From contig BSWA01000001.1 in the NCBI GenBank assembly GCA_036245095.1, positions 186,001-250,000 on the forward strand: a stretch of DNA of 64,000 bases, read 5' to 3'. Under the pieces are notes generated by a model. The model saw nothing but the letters and a program-made list of their open reading frames with translations, was not told the DNA's origin and made no database searches. How positions within the stretch are numbered: position 1 is the stretch's first letter; each line of letters opens with the position of its first letter. The position numbers and the translations under genes were made by a program. This stretch comes from Improbicoccus devescovinae. Its GTDB lineage: Bacteria; Bacillota; Clostridia; Oscillospirales; Acutalibacteraceae. Below, piece by piece: positions 1 through 7,982 of the stretch.

Positions 1-1055
1 GGGATATTTTCACGAATACGCGCGAAGGGTGAGATTTTAACATCTTTCCCGTATGCTTCTAGGTCCTTAAATCCAGCTGCGAATTCTGCATATGCATCTT
101 TTTTAGCTGCTATGTTCGTTTTTAGATCCTTTGTCCCTTGGAAGTCATCGCCTTTTGTTTGCACCTCGGCCAGGAAACTAGCAACCGTCTTGCCATTAGC
201 GGCAAGTATCGCATGTTTCTTGTCCGTGTCTTTCTCTTTATTATATTCATCCACCAATTTATCTAAACTTTTGGCGGAATGCCTAAATATAAAGTCCGGC
301 GTTTTTTTAACAACGGCAGCTGTTATTCCGCCAGCTACTGCGGCGAGGCCAAGAGCTGCGCCACCTAGGGCCGCAGCAAGCCCAAGAGCACTCATACCTG
401 TTGATTTTTTCGCTGTGGGGCTTACGAGTGGCTTAATTTGGTTTATTATTTGCATTTGCTTGGCTTTGTTTTGATCTTGCAAATCTTTCGACCCAGCCGG
501 ATTCTGCCTGGGCTCTAGGGAGCTTGGCTTTGCATCCGAGCCTGGTTTGTGTGCTTGCGCCCCGCCGCCAGGAGCTTTTACATCTAAGACTGGCTTCACC
601 AAACGTTTCGGGCTTTGTGTAGCCGCTGGTTTTGTGGGGGCCGCCGATGCTATTATATTACCGACACCCGGCAGGCCACCGATAGTAAGTGCAGCTAACG
701 ATGCTGATAATAACCGTGTAAATTTCTTATCTTGCGGGCTTGCTCCGCCGCTTACTTTTAAAGATTCTTCTGATAGCTTGCTCATATTTCCAGTTACCTC
801 ACTTGATTTTATCACAAAATTCGCGAATATTTCTTCGCCTATGTGTAGTTCAGGGAATTCCGGGTTCTCTGAATGAACTTGCTTCTGAGCATCCGTGAAC
901 AAAGTATATAATTCGCCTGCACTCGCAGATTCAAACTCAGATTTATACTCAGCGTGAGCCCCGATCCAATCGAGAACCAACTGAATTTCTGCAAGTTCTT
1001 CCTCTGATGATCCGAAAAAATTCAATAAATCACTTTTGCTAATATTGTTTGCCAT
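1..1055 (-). CDS. Large Nif11-like/double-glycine leader protein, 3' end outside window
   Basis: About 351 codons are visible; the frame runs off the left edge. The start is ATG at 1055, preceded by AAGGAAGGTGG. Residues ~6-60 are acidic and helical, like Nif11-type leader domains. A double-glycine motif (LSEESLKVSGG) ends at residue 104. Residues ~112-140 form a basic-then-hydrophobic segment ending near an Ala-Ser-Ala-Ala-Pro stretch, which looks like a Sec signal peptide. A Pro/Ala/Lys-rich linker follows, then a Gly/Ala-rich membrane-like helix (~221-250) and a charged helical region. G+C is clearly higher than in neighbouring genes. Seen: leader motif and hydrophobic segments. Inferred: export or processing after Gly-Gly. 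No specific function is recognised; it could be a large RiPP-like precursor or a secreted effector that reuses a Nif11 leader. Confidence 0.7.
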   Translation of the reverse strand, partial: MANNISKSDLLNFFGSSEEELAEIQLVLDWIGAHAEYKSEFESASAGELYTLFTDAQKQVHSENPEFPELHIGEEIFANFVIKSSEVTGNMSKLSEESLKVSGGASPQDKKFTRLLSASLAALTIGGLPGVGNIIASAAPTKPAATQSPKRLVKPVLDVKAPGGGAQAHKPGSDAKPSSLEPRQNPAGSKDLQDQNKAKQMQIINQIKPLVSPTAKKSTGMSALGLAAALGGAALGLAAVAGGITAAVVKKTPDFIFRHSAKSLDKLVDEYNKEKDTDKKHAILAANGKTVASFLAEVQTKGDDFQGTKDLKTNIAAKKDAYAEFAAGFKDLEAYGKDVKISPFARIRENI

Positions 1056-1386
1056 TCAAGCCACCTTCCTTCATTTTATGTTATATTTTATGTGTCTTTA
1101 CTAATTTGATATTCTGCCAGAAAAATTATTTATGTCAATATCTAAAATCTACCTCCTAATAATATATACATATATTACTAACAGTAATTTACAATATTCA
1201 AGTAAAAAAGTAAAGATAATTTTTGATCAAATTAAAAAATTCTCTGTTTTACACAAAAAAAATAATATATTCTTAAATTTTTATTATATTTTAATAATTT
1301 CTTGCAATTTTTATATTCTCCAAATTTTAATAATATTTATATAAATCACACTATTTCACGTATAACATATAATTTAATAAAAAAAA
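1056..1386. other. AT-rich intergenic region
   Basis: About 330 bases of nearly pure A/T between the leader protein and dapB. It must carry the promoter of the leader protein (minus strand), but no clear -35/-10 pair stands out. A plus-strand reading frame of 70 codons here is rich in Ile/Tyr/Asn/Lys, has no ribosome binding site, and is what random AT-rich DNA produces. No RNA gene or repeat recognised. Confidence 0.5.
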
Positions 1387-2148
1387 TTATAAGCCTAAAA
1401 CGTCTTTCATGCTATATATTCCGGGTATATTTTTATTATTTATAAATAACGCAGCTGTATACGCGCCTCTGGCAAATACATTCCGTGACGAAGACATATG
1501 CCGCATAGATAATACCTCACCTGGGCCTAGAAATATAATTTCATGTTCGCCACAAATATCGCCGCCTCTTAACGAATGAATACCAATCTCGTTTGTTTTT
1601 CGAACACCTGTTTCAGGATTTCTTCCAAAATTATATTTTGTATCCTGATTAGAAATCGCATCTGCCATCATAAGAGCCGTGCCACTAGGAGCATCGGCTT
1701 TATTTCTATGATGCTTTTCTAATATTTCAATATCAAAATTCTCGTTTAATAAATTTTTGGCTTTCTTTGCAAATTCTATTAATAAATTCACTACCAACGA
1801 AGTATTACTAGATTTAATTACAGGAACATGCTCTGAAACTTCTTTTATTAATTTTATATGCTCCTTTTGGTAACCCGTGACACAAAGCACCAATTTTTTA
1901 TAATTTTTTTGTGTATATTCCACAAGATTATTTAAAGCCTCGACACTGGAAAAATCTATTATAACATCACACGGGACATCTATATCATCAGGAGTCTTAA
2001 ATACTGGGAAATTAACATCAAGATTATCACAATTTTTATCTATGCCGCCAGTAACTATAATCTCATTTGTGAATTCATTTGCTATATTTCTAAGTGCAGT
2101 GCCCATATTACCGAAACAGCCACAAATTATTATATTACATTTTTCCAT
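1387..2148 (-). CDS. dapB: 4-hydroxy-tetrahydrodipicolinate reductase
   Basis: 253 aa, normal length. It reduces the DapA product with NAD(P)H in the DAP/lysine pathway, which supplies peptidoglycan DAP and spore dipicolinate. The N-terminal nucleotide-binding motif GCFGNMG lies at residues 10-16. The catalytic HHRNK motif is at 146-150, followed by PSGTAL (154-159), which binds substrate. The ATG is preceded by GGAGAT. It lies 39 bases downstream of dapA on the same strand, so the two are probably cotranscribed. Nothing is missing from the family pattern. Confidence 0.95.
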   Translation of the reverse strand: MEKCNIIICGCFGNMGTALRNIANEFTNEIIVTGGIDKNCDNLDVNFPVFKTPDDIDVPCDVIIDFSSVEALNNLVEYTQKNYKKLVLCVTGYQKEHIKLIKEVSEHVPVIKSSNTSLVVNLLIEFAKKAKNLLNENFDIEILEKHHRNKADAPSGTALMMADAISNQDTKYNFGRNPETGVRKTNEIGIHSLRGGDICGEHEIIFLGPGEVLSMRHMSSSRNVFARGAYTAALFINNKNIPGIYSMKDVLGL

Positions 2149-2187
2149 TTTATATCTCCAAATTCTAATTTATAATTTAATTTATAT

Positions 2188-3087
2188 TTAATTATTAATT
2201 ATATTTTTTTCAATAAGCTCCTGTTTTAGTTCAAGTTTCAAATTTTCCGGCATCTCCACAAGAGGCATACGACACGAGCCGCATTCAAAGCCCATCATAT
2301 TAAGTGCTGTTTTTACTGGAATAGGATTTACTATCGAAAATAACGCATGTATTAATTTATTATATTTAAATAATAAATCAAGAGCTTTTTGAGTATTATT
2401 TGAAACATAAAATTCGTATAAATCTTGCATTTCTTTAGGACATATATTAGCAAATGCTGAAATACCTCCTATGCCCCCGATCGAAAGCAATGGCAACATT
2501 TGGTCATCATTTCCTGTATATATATTCAAATTATCTCTGCATAAAGCCTTAGTTTTTATAGCACTAGAAACATCGCCATTAGCCTCTTTTGTAGCTACGA
2601 TATTTTCAAGTTTCGAAAGCTCCAAATACGTTTCCGGCAATATATTAAGCCCAGTTCTTGTCGGATTATTATATATTATTATCGGCAAATTCACGCGATC
2701 CGAAATATATTTATAATATTCTATTATGCCTCTTTGCGACGTTTTATTATAATACGGCGTCACAATAAGCAACCCATTCGCCCCGAGCTCCTGCGCCTGC
2801 AACGACAATTTCACTGCATGTTTTGTATCCAAACTACCGGTGCCCACAATTACAGGAATTCTCCCATTTGTTTTATTTACCACAAATTCAATTATTTCTT
2901 TACGTTCATCAAAACTAAGTACTGGACCCTCGCCAGTTGTCGCACAAATCACCAACGCCTGAGTATTATTTAATATATTAAATTCTACTAATTTTTCCAA
3001 ACAATCATAATTAATTGACTCATCAAGATTCATAGGAGTAACCAACGCTACCCCTGAGCCTTTAAAAATTATATTCTTTCTCACCAA
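2188..3087 (-). CDS. dapA: 4-hydroxy-tetrahydrodipicolinate synthase
   Basis: 299 aa class I aldolase that condenses pyruvate with aspartate semialdehyde, the first committed step towards DAP and lysine. ATTGE (49-53) carries the proton-relay Thr, IYNNPTRTG (138-146) carries the Tyr, and the Schiff-base Lys is K167 in VATKE. The best start is TTG at 3087, seven bases after AGGAG; a GTG follows immediately. It is upstream of dapB in the same direction. In a spore former the pathway also feeds dipicolinic acid. Confidence 0.95.
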   Translation of the reverse strand: MVRKNIIFKGSGVALVTPMNLDESINYDCLEKLVEFNILNNTQALVICATTGEGPVLSFDERKEIIEFVVNKTNGRIPVIVGTGSLDTKHAVKLSLQAQELGANGLLIVTPYYNKTSQRGIIEYYKYISDRVNLPIIIYNNPTRTGLNILPETYLELSKLENIVATKEANGDVSSAIKTKALCRDNLNIYTGNDDQMLPLLSIGGIGGISAFANICPKEMQDLYEFYVSNNTQKALDLLFKYNKLIHALFSIVNPIPVKTALNMMGFECGSCRMPLVEMPENLKLELKQELIEKNIINN

Positions 3088-3228
3088 ATAAACACTCCTA
3101 AATAAACTAAATTTTAAAAATTTAATATTAACATATTTTATTCACAAACCAAAATTTTCATGCACGTTTCTTTGAGATATCATAAATATCATAAATACTA
3201 TATAACACACATATATACACACAAAAAA

Positions 3229-3879
3229 TCACCGTCTACCTTTACGATCATTTCGTTCATTCAGCTGAGTAAGCCTATCATCGCTATTTTTCTTAAAATT
3301 ATTCATCATATTTTCAAATCTAGAATCAAATTTTTGTGAATTTTGCACAAAACTACAATTCTGAGCATCTCTCGACAACCCTGAATTATTCAACCGTGTA
3401 ACATTAGGAAACATTGTATTCATTTTAGATTTACCATCCAAAATATTATTATTAATTATATCTTTTTTAGGCTGCAAACTTTGAGCCAAATTCCCACCAG
3501 AGACTTTTGAAAATTTATTAAAACCTGCATTTTTATCAAACTCTCTATGCTCGGAATTTTCAGGATTAGCCTGCCGAATCGACAATGCAATCTTACCATC
3601 CTGAGTTATATTTAAAACCTTCACAGTAACATTTTGACCAGATATCAAAAACTCATTAATATCTTTAACAAAACACTGAGCAACTTCCGAAATATGAACC
3701 AACCCGGATTTTCCTACAGGCAAATCAACAAAAGCGCCAAAACTTTTAATAGCACTAACCGTTCCATCGACAATATCGCCAATTTTTAATTCATTTTCAT
3801 ATTTTTTTTGAGCAAAACTAACAACGTCATTTTTAGTCACGGCTCCACTTTCGAATTCATTTTTATTTATATTTCCCAT
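3229..3879 (-). CDS. S1 RNA-binding domain protein (YabR-like)
   Basis: 216 aa with a single S1 domain at about residues 31-107, showing the usual G-D-I-V-G-T and GAFVDLP...GLVHISE pattern. The remaining half is a low-complexity Asn/Lys/Ser-rich tail ending in basic residues (DRKGRR). Single-S1 proteins of this type (YabR, GSP13) bind RNA or ribosomes in Firmicutes. Strong AAAGGAG ribosome binding site. In many Clostridia this gene follows divIC, which fits the small membrane-protein frame just upstream at 3994-4218. The C-terminal tail is longer and less ordered than usual. Confidence 0.85.
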   Translation of the reverse strand: MGNINKNEFESGAVTKNDVVSFAQKKYENELKIGDIVDGTVSAIKSFGAFVDLPVGKSGLVHISEVAQCFVKDINEFLISGQNVTVKVLNITQDGKIALSIRQANPENSEHREFDKNAGFNKFSKVSGGNLAQSLQPKKDIINNNILDGKSKMNTMFPNVTRLNNSGLSRDAQNCSFVQNSQKFDSRFENMMNNFKKNSDDRLTQLNERNDRKGRR

Positions 3880-3993
3880 ATATTACTCCTTTACAAAAAT
3901 TATACAAAAACCCAATACAAACCGCACTATAAAACCCAAGTATTCATCCACATATTTATTATAAAACATACAATAAAAATCAATAACCAAATC

Positions 3994-4218
3994 TCATTCT
4001 GAAATCAATTCCGAACTACCTTTTTCGATTTCGATAGTTTCCACTATAACATTCACCATGTTTTCTTTTTTTTTAATTTTCACTTGTTGCTTAATAAAAA
4101 AATAGCACACCGCAATCACTATAATTACAATCAAAAATTCCTTAAATTTTCCACTTTTTTTTTTATCAAAAATAATTTCATAAAACTTACCTAAATCAAA
4201 ATTAAAATCACTACACAC
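3994..4218 (-). CDS. Small DivIC/FtsB-like membrane protein, possibly degenerate
   Basis: 74 aa: about 37 mostly charged residues, one membrane segment (~41-58), then a short outside segment beginning QQVKIKKKEN, similar to the start of the DivIC/FtsB coiled coil. Position supports this, because in Clostridia divIC sits directly upstream of the S1-domain gene yabR. It is shorter than DivIC (~100 aa) and lacks the conserved C-terminal part. The only start is GTG with no visible ribosome binding site. It may be a shortened divIC, a decaying copy, or an unrelated AT-rich frame. Confidence 0.4.
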   Translation of the reverse strand: MCSDFNFDLGKFYEIIFDKKKSGKFKEFLIVIIVIAVCYFFIKQQVKIKKKENMVNVIVETIEIEKGSSELISE

Positions 4219-4409
4219 ATATTCAATAAAATAAACACAAGTTATATATATAATAAATCATTATTTTTTTCAATATGTAAATTAATTTTTTCTTTAAAAA
4301 ATTAAAAATATCATATTCACAAATATATTTTTTTCTGACACAATTAATTCCGAGTAAAATTAACAAAAAAACTCAGATTTCAACTATAATCAGACAGGAG
4401 GAATTTTTA

Positions 4410-5174
4410 ATTTTTGAAAAAATATTCCAAAAAAATAATATAAATCTAACAAATTTTCAACTCGAAAAATTTTTTATTTATGCAAAACTAATAAAAAAAT
4501 TCAATAATTTTTTAAATCTCACATCCATAACTGAAACCAATCTTATTTACGAAAAACACTTTCTAGATAGTCTTTTAATTACAAAAACACTAAATTTTCA
4601 TGATTTTAAATTTAGACCCAAATTAATAGACATCGGCTCAGGAGCAGGATTTCCCGGCATCCCGTTATATATTTATAATCCCGATTTACAGCTATATTTA
4701 TTAGAAAGTTCTCGCAAAAAATGTTGTTTTTTAAATCTAATTTTAGACAAAATAAACAATCCCGATGCATCAAACTTTGATATTAACCCTGAACAAATAT
4801 TCAATAACACCAAAAATAATTTTCCTAACAACATAATAAACAAAAGAGCAGAATCAGCCTCCAGAATAAACACCTACAGAGAATCTTTTGACTTTTGCGT
4901 GTCCCGAGCAGTAGCGCCCCTCAAAATTTTACTAGAACTATGCTTACCATTTGTCAAAATCGGAGGACTACTCATAACATACAAAAGCAAAAACTTCCAA
5001 TCCGAGATACAAAAATCACAAAATATAAAAAAACTAGGCGGAGAAATTATGAAAATCGAACAATTCATACTACCCGAAAGCAAGGCCGAAAGAATTTTAA
5101 TATTCATAAAAAAAGTACACAAAACCCCCAATAAATATCCGCGTGACTTTTCCATTATAAAATCAAATTTTTAG
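4410..5174 (+). CDS. rsmG: 16S rRNA (guanine527-N7) methyltransferase, ATT start
   Basis: 254 aa SAM-dependent methyltransferase that modifies G527 of 16S rRNA. Seen: an N-terminal helix set ending LTSITETNLIYEKHFLDSLL, the SAM-binding motif LIDIGSGAGFPGIPL, and SRAVAPL, all in family order. The frame has no ATG, GTG or TTG before position 4899, far inside the methyltransferase core, yet homology runs back to ~4416. A strong CAGGAGG (4395-4401) sits eight bases before ATT at 4410, the only sensibly placed codon. The start is therefore inferred to be ATT, as known for infC. A shorter GTG-started frame at 4899 would lack the SAM site. Confidence 0.88.
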   Translation: MFEKIFQKNNINLTNFQLEKFFIYAKLIKKFNNFLNLTSITETNLIYEKHFLDSLLITKTLNFHDFKFRPKLIDIGSGAGFPGIPLYIYNPDLQLYLLESSRKKCCFLNLILDKINNPDASNFDINPEQIFNNTKNNFPNNIINKRAESASRINTYRESFDFCVSRAVAPLKILLELCLPFVKIGGLLITYKSKNFQSEIQKSQNIKKLGGEIMKIEQFILPESKAERILIFIKKVHKTPNKYPRDFSIIKSNF

Positions 5175-5258
5175 AAATTTTAGAATAATATAAATTCATT
5201 TTTTATATTTATTAATATATTTAAATTTTTAAAAATATTTAATAAATCGAGGATAAAT

Positions 5259-6050
5259 ATGAATTTTCTTATTATTACTAAAAAACGCATTATTTTAATC
5301 TCAAGCCTAATATTTACTGCTTGCATTTCTATTCTCATCGGAGTAAACCTAACTAAAAGTATCACAAATACCAATAAAAAATTACCGATATACAGCGTAA
5401 AAAAAGAAGAAAAACTAGTTAGTATTTCATTTGACGCAGCTTGGGGCAACGAACATACACCAAAAATTCTTGAAGTTTTAAAAGATTTTAATATAAAAGC
5501 AACATTTTTCCTAGTAGGAGATTGGGTTAAAAAATATCCAGAAGACGTCAAAAACATAAATGCCCAGGGTCACGACGTAGAAAACCATTCAAACACGCAT
5601 CCGAATATGACCAAAATAAGCGCTGAAGAAATGGCAACACAAATCCAGCAATGTAACTCAAAAATAAAAGAAATAACCGGCAAAGAGCCCACACTTTTTA
5701 GGCCTCCTTTTGGAGCATACAACAACGAACTCATCGAATTTTTAAATAACAAAAAGATGCACTGCATCCAATGGAGCATCGACAGCCTAGATTGGAAAGA
5801 TAGATCCGCTACAGAAATGTCCAGAAAAATCACTTCTAAAATTAAGCCAGGAAGCATAATTTTATTTCATAACGGCGGGAAGCACACTGTGGAAGCAATT
5901 AAGCTAATTATACCAAAAATTCACGAACAAGGCTTTAAAATTGTTCAAATATCCCAATTAATAATAAAAGAAAACTACAAAATACTTCATGACGGAACAC
6001 AGGTTCCTGAAACTAAAGACAGTACTCAGTCACCTGGTGTCAAAGAATAA
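5259..6050 (+). CDS. Polysaccharide deacetylase, PdaB-like sporulation type
   Basis: 263 aa NodB-family deacetylase with one N-terminal membrane anchor (~10-30) and the enzyme domain outside. Motifs: SFDAAWGNE (57-65, the PdaB-style first motif), HSNTH (110-114, metal ligands), RPPFG (148-152), SLDW (~176-179) and LFHNG (202-206). PdaB-type enzymes act on spore peptidoglycan; related enzymes remove N-acetyl groups from cell-wall glycans. ATG follows GAGGA. A putative sporulation protease gene lies ~100 bases downstream. The C-terminus ends in a short polar extension. Confidence 0.85.
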   Translation: MNFLIITKKRIILISSLIFTACISILIGVNLTKSITNTNKKLPIYSVKKEEKLVSISFDAAWGNEHTPKILEVLKDFNIKATFFLVGDWVKKYPEDVKNINAQGHDVENHSNTHPNMTKISAEEMATQIQQCNSKIKEITGKEPTLFRPPFGAYNNELIEFLNNKKMHCIQWSIDSLDWKDRSATEMSRKITSKIKPGSIILFHNGGKHTVEAIKLIIPKIHEQGFKIVQISQLIIKENYKILHDGTQVPETKDSTQSPGVKE

Positions 6051-6151
6051 CACACATGTTTTTGAAAGTAAATAAAAAAACCCTCGAAAATAAAAAAAAC
6101 GTCAAAATCAACAAAAACAATATAAAAATCAACATAAAACTAGGAATTTAA

Positions 6152-6808
6152 ATGGAATTTAATTTTTTTGGGATCAAAATATTTATAAGTTTTTATTTTG
6201 TAGCATCGATCGCATTACTACTTGTCTCCGGGTCATTCGAAACAATTTTGCTAGCAATTTTAGCATCTTTAGTCCACGAATTAGGCCATTTAATCATTAT
6301 TTTCAATTTCCCGGAAGGGCAAAATCCGGGCAAAATAAAAAAAATAAAAAAAATAAAAAAAATAAAAATTGAAGCATTCAATATAGACATAATAACAAAA
6401 GACGGCCAAATATATGATTCCAAAAATTATATTTTTGCTCTTTTAGGAGGAGTTTTAGCTAATTTTTTAGTGGCATTTTTTTGTTTTTTATGCAATTTGC
6501 CTATAAAATCCGAATTTTTAAATTATTTTATAATCCAAAATATAATACTAGGATTTTTGAATATATTGCCCATTTCTTCTCTTGATGGCGGACAAATTTT
6601 GTTAATATTACTCAAAAAAAAGTTTCGTTATTCAAGAGCAGAAAACATCGCATTTTTCATTTCCACAATATTTCTGATCCCACTCGCAATCACAGGGTTT
6701 TATTTACTTATTAATTCCAGATTTAATTTTTCTTTATTATTATTAAGCATATATTTAGCCTCATTTTTATGGGCCAGAGAGCCAAATAATACAGTCAATT
6801 TAGACTAA
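6152..6808 (+). CDS. Site-2 (M50) zinc metalloprotease, SpoIVFB-like
   Basis: 218 aa polytopic membrane protease. HELGH (42-46) is the zinc site in the second membrane segment, and NILPISSLDGG (137-147) is the second conserved motif with the Asp ligand. SpoIVFB-type enzymes cut pro-sigma-K within the mother-cell membrane; other family members cut signal peptides or anti-sigma factors, so the exact substrate is open. No CBS domain. Between the motifs a 9-bp microsatellite (6331-6369) encodes a Lys-Ile-Lys repeat in the loop after helix 2. RBS AGGA six bases before ATG. Confidence 0.8.
   Translation: MEFNFFGIKIFISFYFVASIALLLVSGSFETILLAILASLVHELGHLIIIFNFPEGQNPGKIKKIKKIKKIKIEAFNIDIITKDGQIYDSKNYIFALLGGVLANFLVAFFCFLCNLPIKSEFLNYFIIQNIILGFLNILPISSLDGGQILLILLKKKFRYSRAENIAFFISTIFLIPLAITGFYLLINSRFNFSLLLLSIYLASFLWAREPNNTVNLD
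6331..6369 (+). repeat. 9-bp microsatellite inside M50 protease gene
   Basis: About four copies of an AAAATAAAA-type unit encode Lys-Ile-Lys repeats (residues 61-72). The unit length is a multiple of three, so slippage would lengthen or shorten the basic loop without a frameshift. Confidence 0.85.
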
Positions 6809-6904
6809 AATAATAAAATAATCGGCTTATTTTTATCATATAAATACATATTTTATACAAATATTTTTTAAAATATTTTTAATTTAAAAAATATGCAATT
6901 TTTA

Positions 6905-6932
6905 TTGACATGTTTTTCTATTGTGCTAAAAT
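6905..6932 (+). promoter_or_regulatory. Sigma-A-type promoter of the double-glycine peptide pair
   Basis: TTGACA (6905-6910), 16-base spacer, TAAAAT (6927-6932) with an extended TGC just before it. It lies about 36 bases upstream of the first peptide gene start. Confidence 0.8.
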
Positions 6933-6967
6933 CCATTTACATTGATTTTATGTCGAGGTGATGCGAA

Positions 6968-7402
6968 ATTACTTTAGATTTAAATTCTGAAATAAATAAA
7001 AACAAAATCAAGGAAGTTTTGAATTTTTTTCAAAAAATATCCACTAACGACAGACTGTCGGCGGAATTTTCAGAAAACAAAAATTTAAAAGATTCCTACA
7101 ATTTTGCTCGCAGGCACATTGAGAATCTTGATGAAGATATTTATAAAATATGTCTTGATCGAATTCTAATAAATTCCAGCAAAAAAATCAATGATACACA
7201 AACCGAAAAAGTTTTCGGAGGAAAATCTAAATCCAAATCGCCAAATCTTGAGTTTAATATTAATTTTTTAAACGAAGTATATTCTGGATCAAGTCTTATG
7301 TTTAATTTAGGGCATACTTTAGGTATTAAACTCAAAAATACTATAAAAAGCATAGGCGAAAATAGTAAATCCGAAGGAAAACCCACTGATGTGAAAACAT
7401 GA
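6968..7402 (+). CDS. Nif11-like double-glycine leader protein, ATT start
   Basis: 144 aa if started at ATT 6968. Residues ~10-50 resemble a Nif11-type leader (helical, KEVLNFFQKIS...). A double-glycine motif (TEKVFGG) ends at residue 85, leaving a 59-residue core rich in Ser/Lys with a hydrophobic stretch (YSGSSLMFNLGHTLGIKLKN). Start: GAGGTGAT (6955-6962) precedes ATT by five bases; an in-frame TGA at 6959-6961 excludes anything upstream; the first normal start is TTG at 7019, inside the leader. Nif11 leaders normally guide RiPP modifying enzymes and are cut after Gly-Gly by a C39 transporter; neither is seen nearby. Cotranscribed with the next gene. Confidence 0.7.
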   Translation: MTLDLNSEINKNKIKEVLNFFQKISTNDRLSAEFSENKNLKDSYNFARRHIENLDEDIYKICLDRILINSSKKINDTQTEKVFGGKSKSKSPNLEFNINFLNEVYSGSSLMFNLGHTLGIKLKNTIKSIGENSKSEGKPTDVKT

Positions 7403-7433
7403 GTGATTAATTACAAATCGGGGGATGGTGATA

Positions 7434-7760
7434 ATGCTTAGTAAAATTGAGGCAGATAAACAAAAACTTGATGTTTTTTTTAAAGAATTAGTTAAAGATG
7501 AACAAAAATTAAAAGAATTCATGTCACAAAAAAACATGGATGAATTATACAAATTTGTTACTTCTAGCCTAAAATGTGAAATAGATAGAATTTTTTTTGA
7601 CGATTATATACAAAATAACAAATCTAAATTATTAAAAAAGAAATTAAGCGACGATAATATTTCCAAAATTTCTGGAGGAAGTATTGTTTCAGACATGTCG
7701 TCTGGCTCTAGCCAAGGCTCTTGGATAGTGAAAACTATTAAAGATATATTTAAAATTTGA
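7434..7760 (+). CDS. Nif11-like double-glycine peptide precursor
   Basis: 108 aa. The N-terminal ~60 residues resemble a Nif11 leader (KLDVFFKELVKDEQKLKEF). A canonical double-glycine site (LSDDNISKISGG) ends at residue 82. The predicted core is 26 residues: a Ser/Gly-rich start, then an amphipathic basic helix ending WIVKTIKDIFKI. That architecture is typical of bacteriocin-like or signalling peptides. GGGGGATGGTGAT precedes ATG 7434. It sits 31 bases after the related gene and 30 before rpmB. No Cys is present in the core, so lanthionine rings are not possible there. Confidence 0.75.
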   Translation: MLSKIEADKQKLDVFFKELVKDEQKLKEFMSQKNMDELYKFVTSSLKCEIDRIFFDDYIQNNKSKLLKKKLSDDNISKISGGSIVSDMSSGSSQGSWIVKTIKDIFKI

Positions 7761-7790
7761 GTATTTTGTATTTTAGGAGTTGTTTTTATA

Positions 7791-7976
7791 ATGATCTGTA
7801 AAATTTGTGGTAAAAAAGTTTGGTTTGGAATTCAAGTTTCGCACTCGCACAAACGTTCGACGCGTACATGGCGGCCTAATGTTCGAGAGGCTTATATGTA
7901 TATTAATGGCCAGAGAAAGCGCACGACGGCTTGTGCAAAATGCATACGTTCTGGCAAATTATTAGTAGGCGCTTAG
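7791..7976 (+). CDS. rpmB: 50S ribosomal protein bL28
   Basis: 61 aa, full length. It has the zinc-binding form: CKIC near the N-terminus and CAKC near residue 50, with the family core SHSHKRSTRTWRPN. L28 binds 23S rRNA in the large subunit. It has its own AGGAG ribosome binding site, but the promoter visible upstream is that of the peptide pair (6905), so it may be read together with them. Confidence 0.95.
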   Translation: MICKICGKKVWFGIQVSHSHKRSTRTWRPNVREAYMYINGQRKRTTACAKCIRSGKLLVGA

Positions 7977-7982
7977 GTAGAT

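Noticed and set aside
1132..1344. 70-codon plus-strand frame upstream of dapB
   Set aside because: Ile/Asn/Tyr/Lys-rich composition of random AT DNA; no ribosome binding site and no recognisable family.
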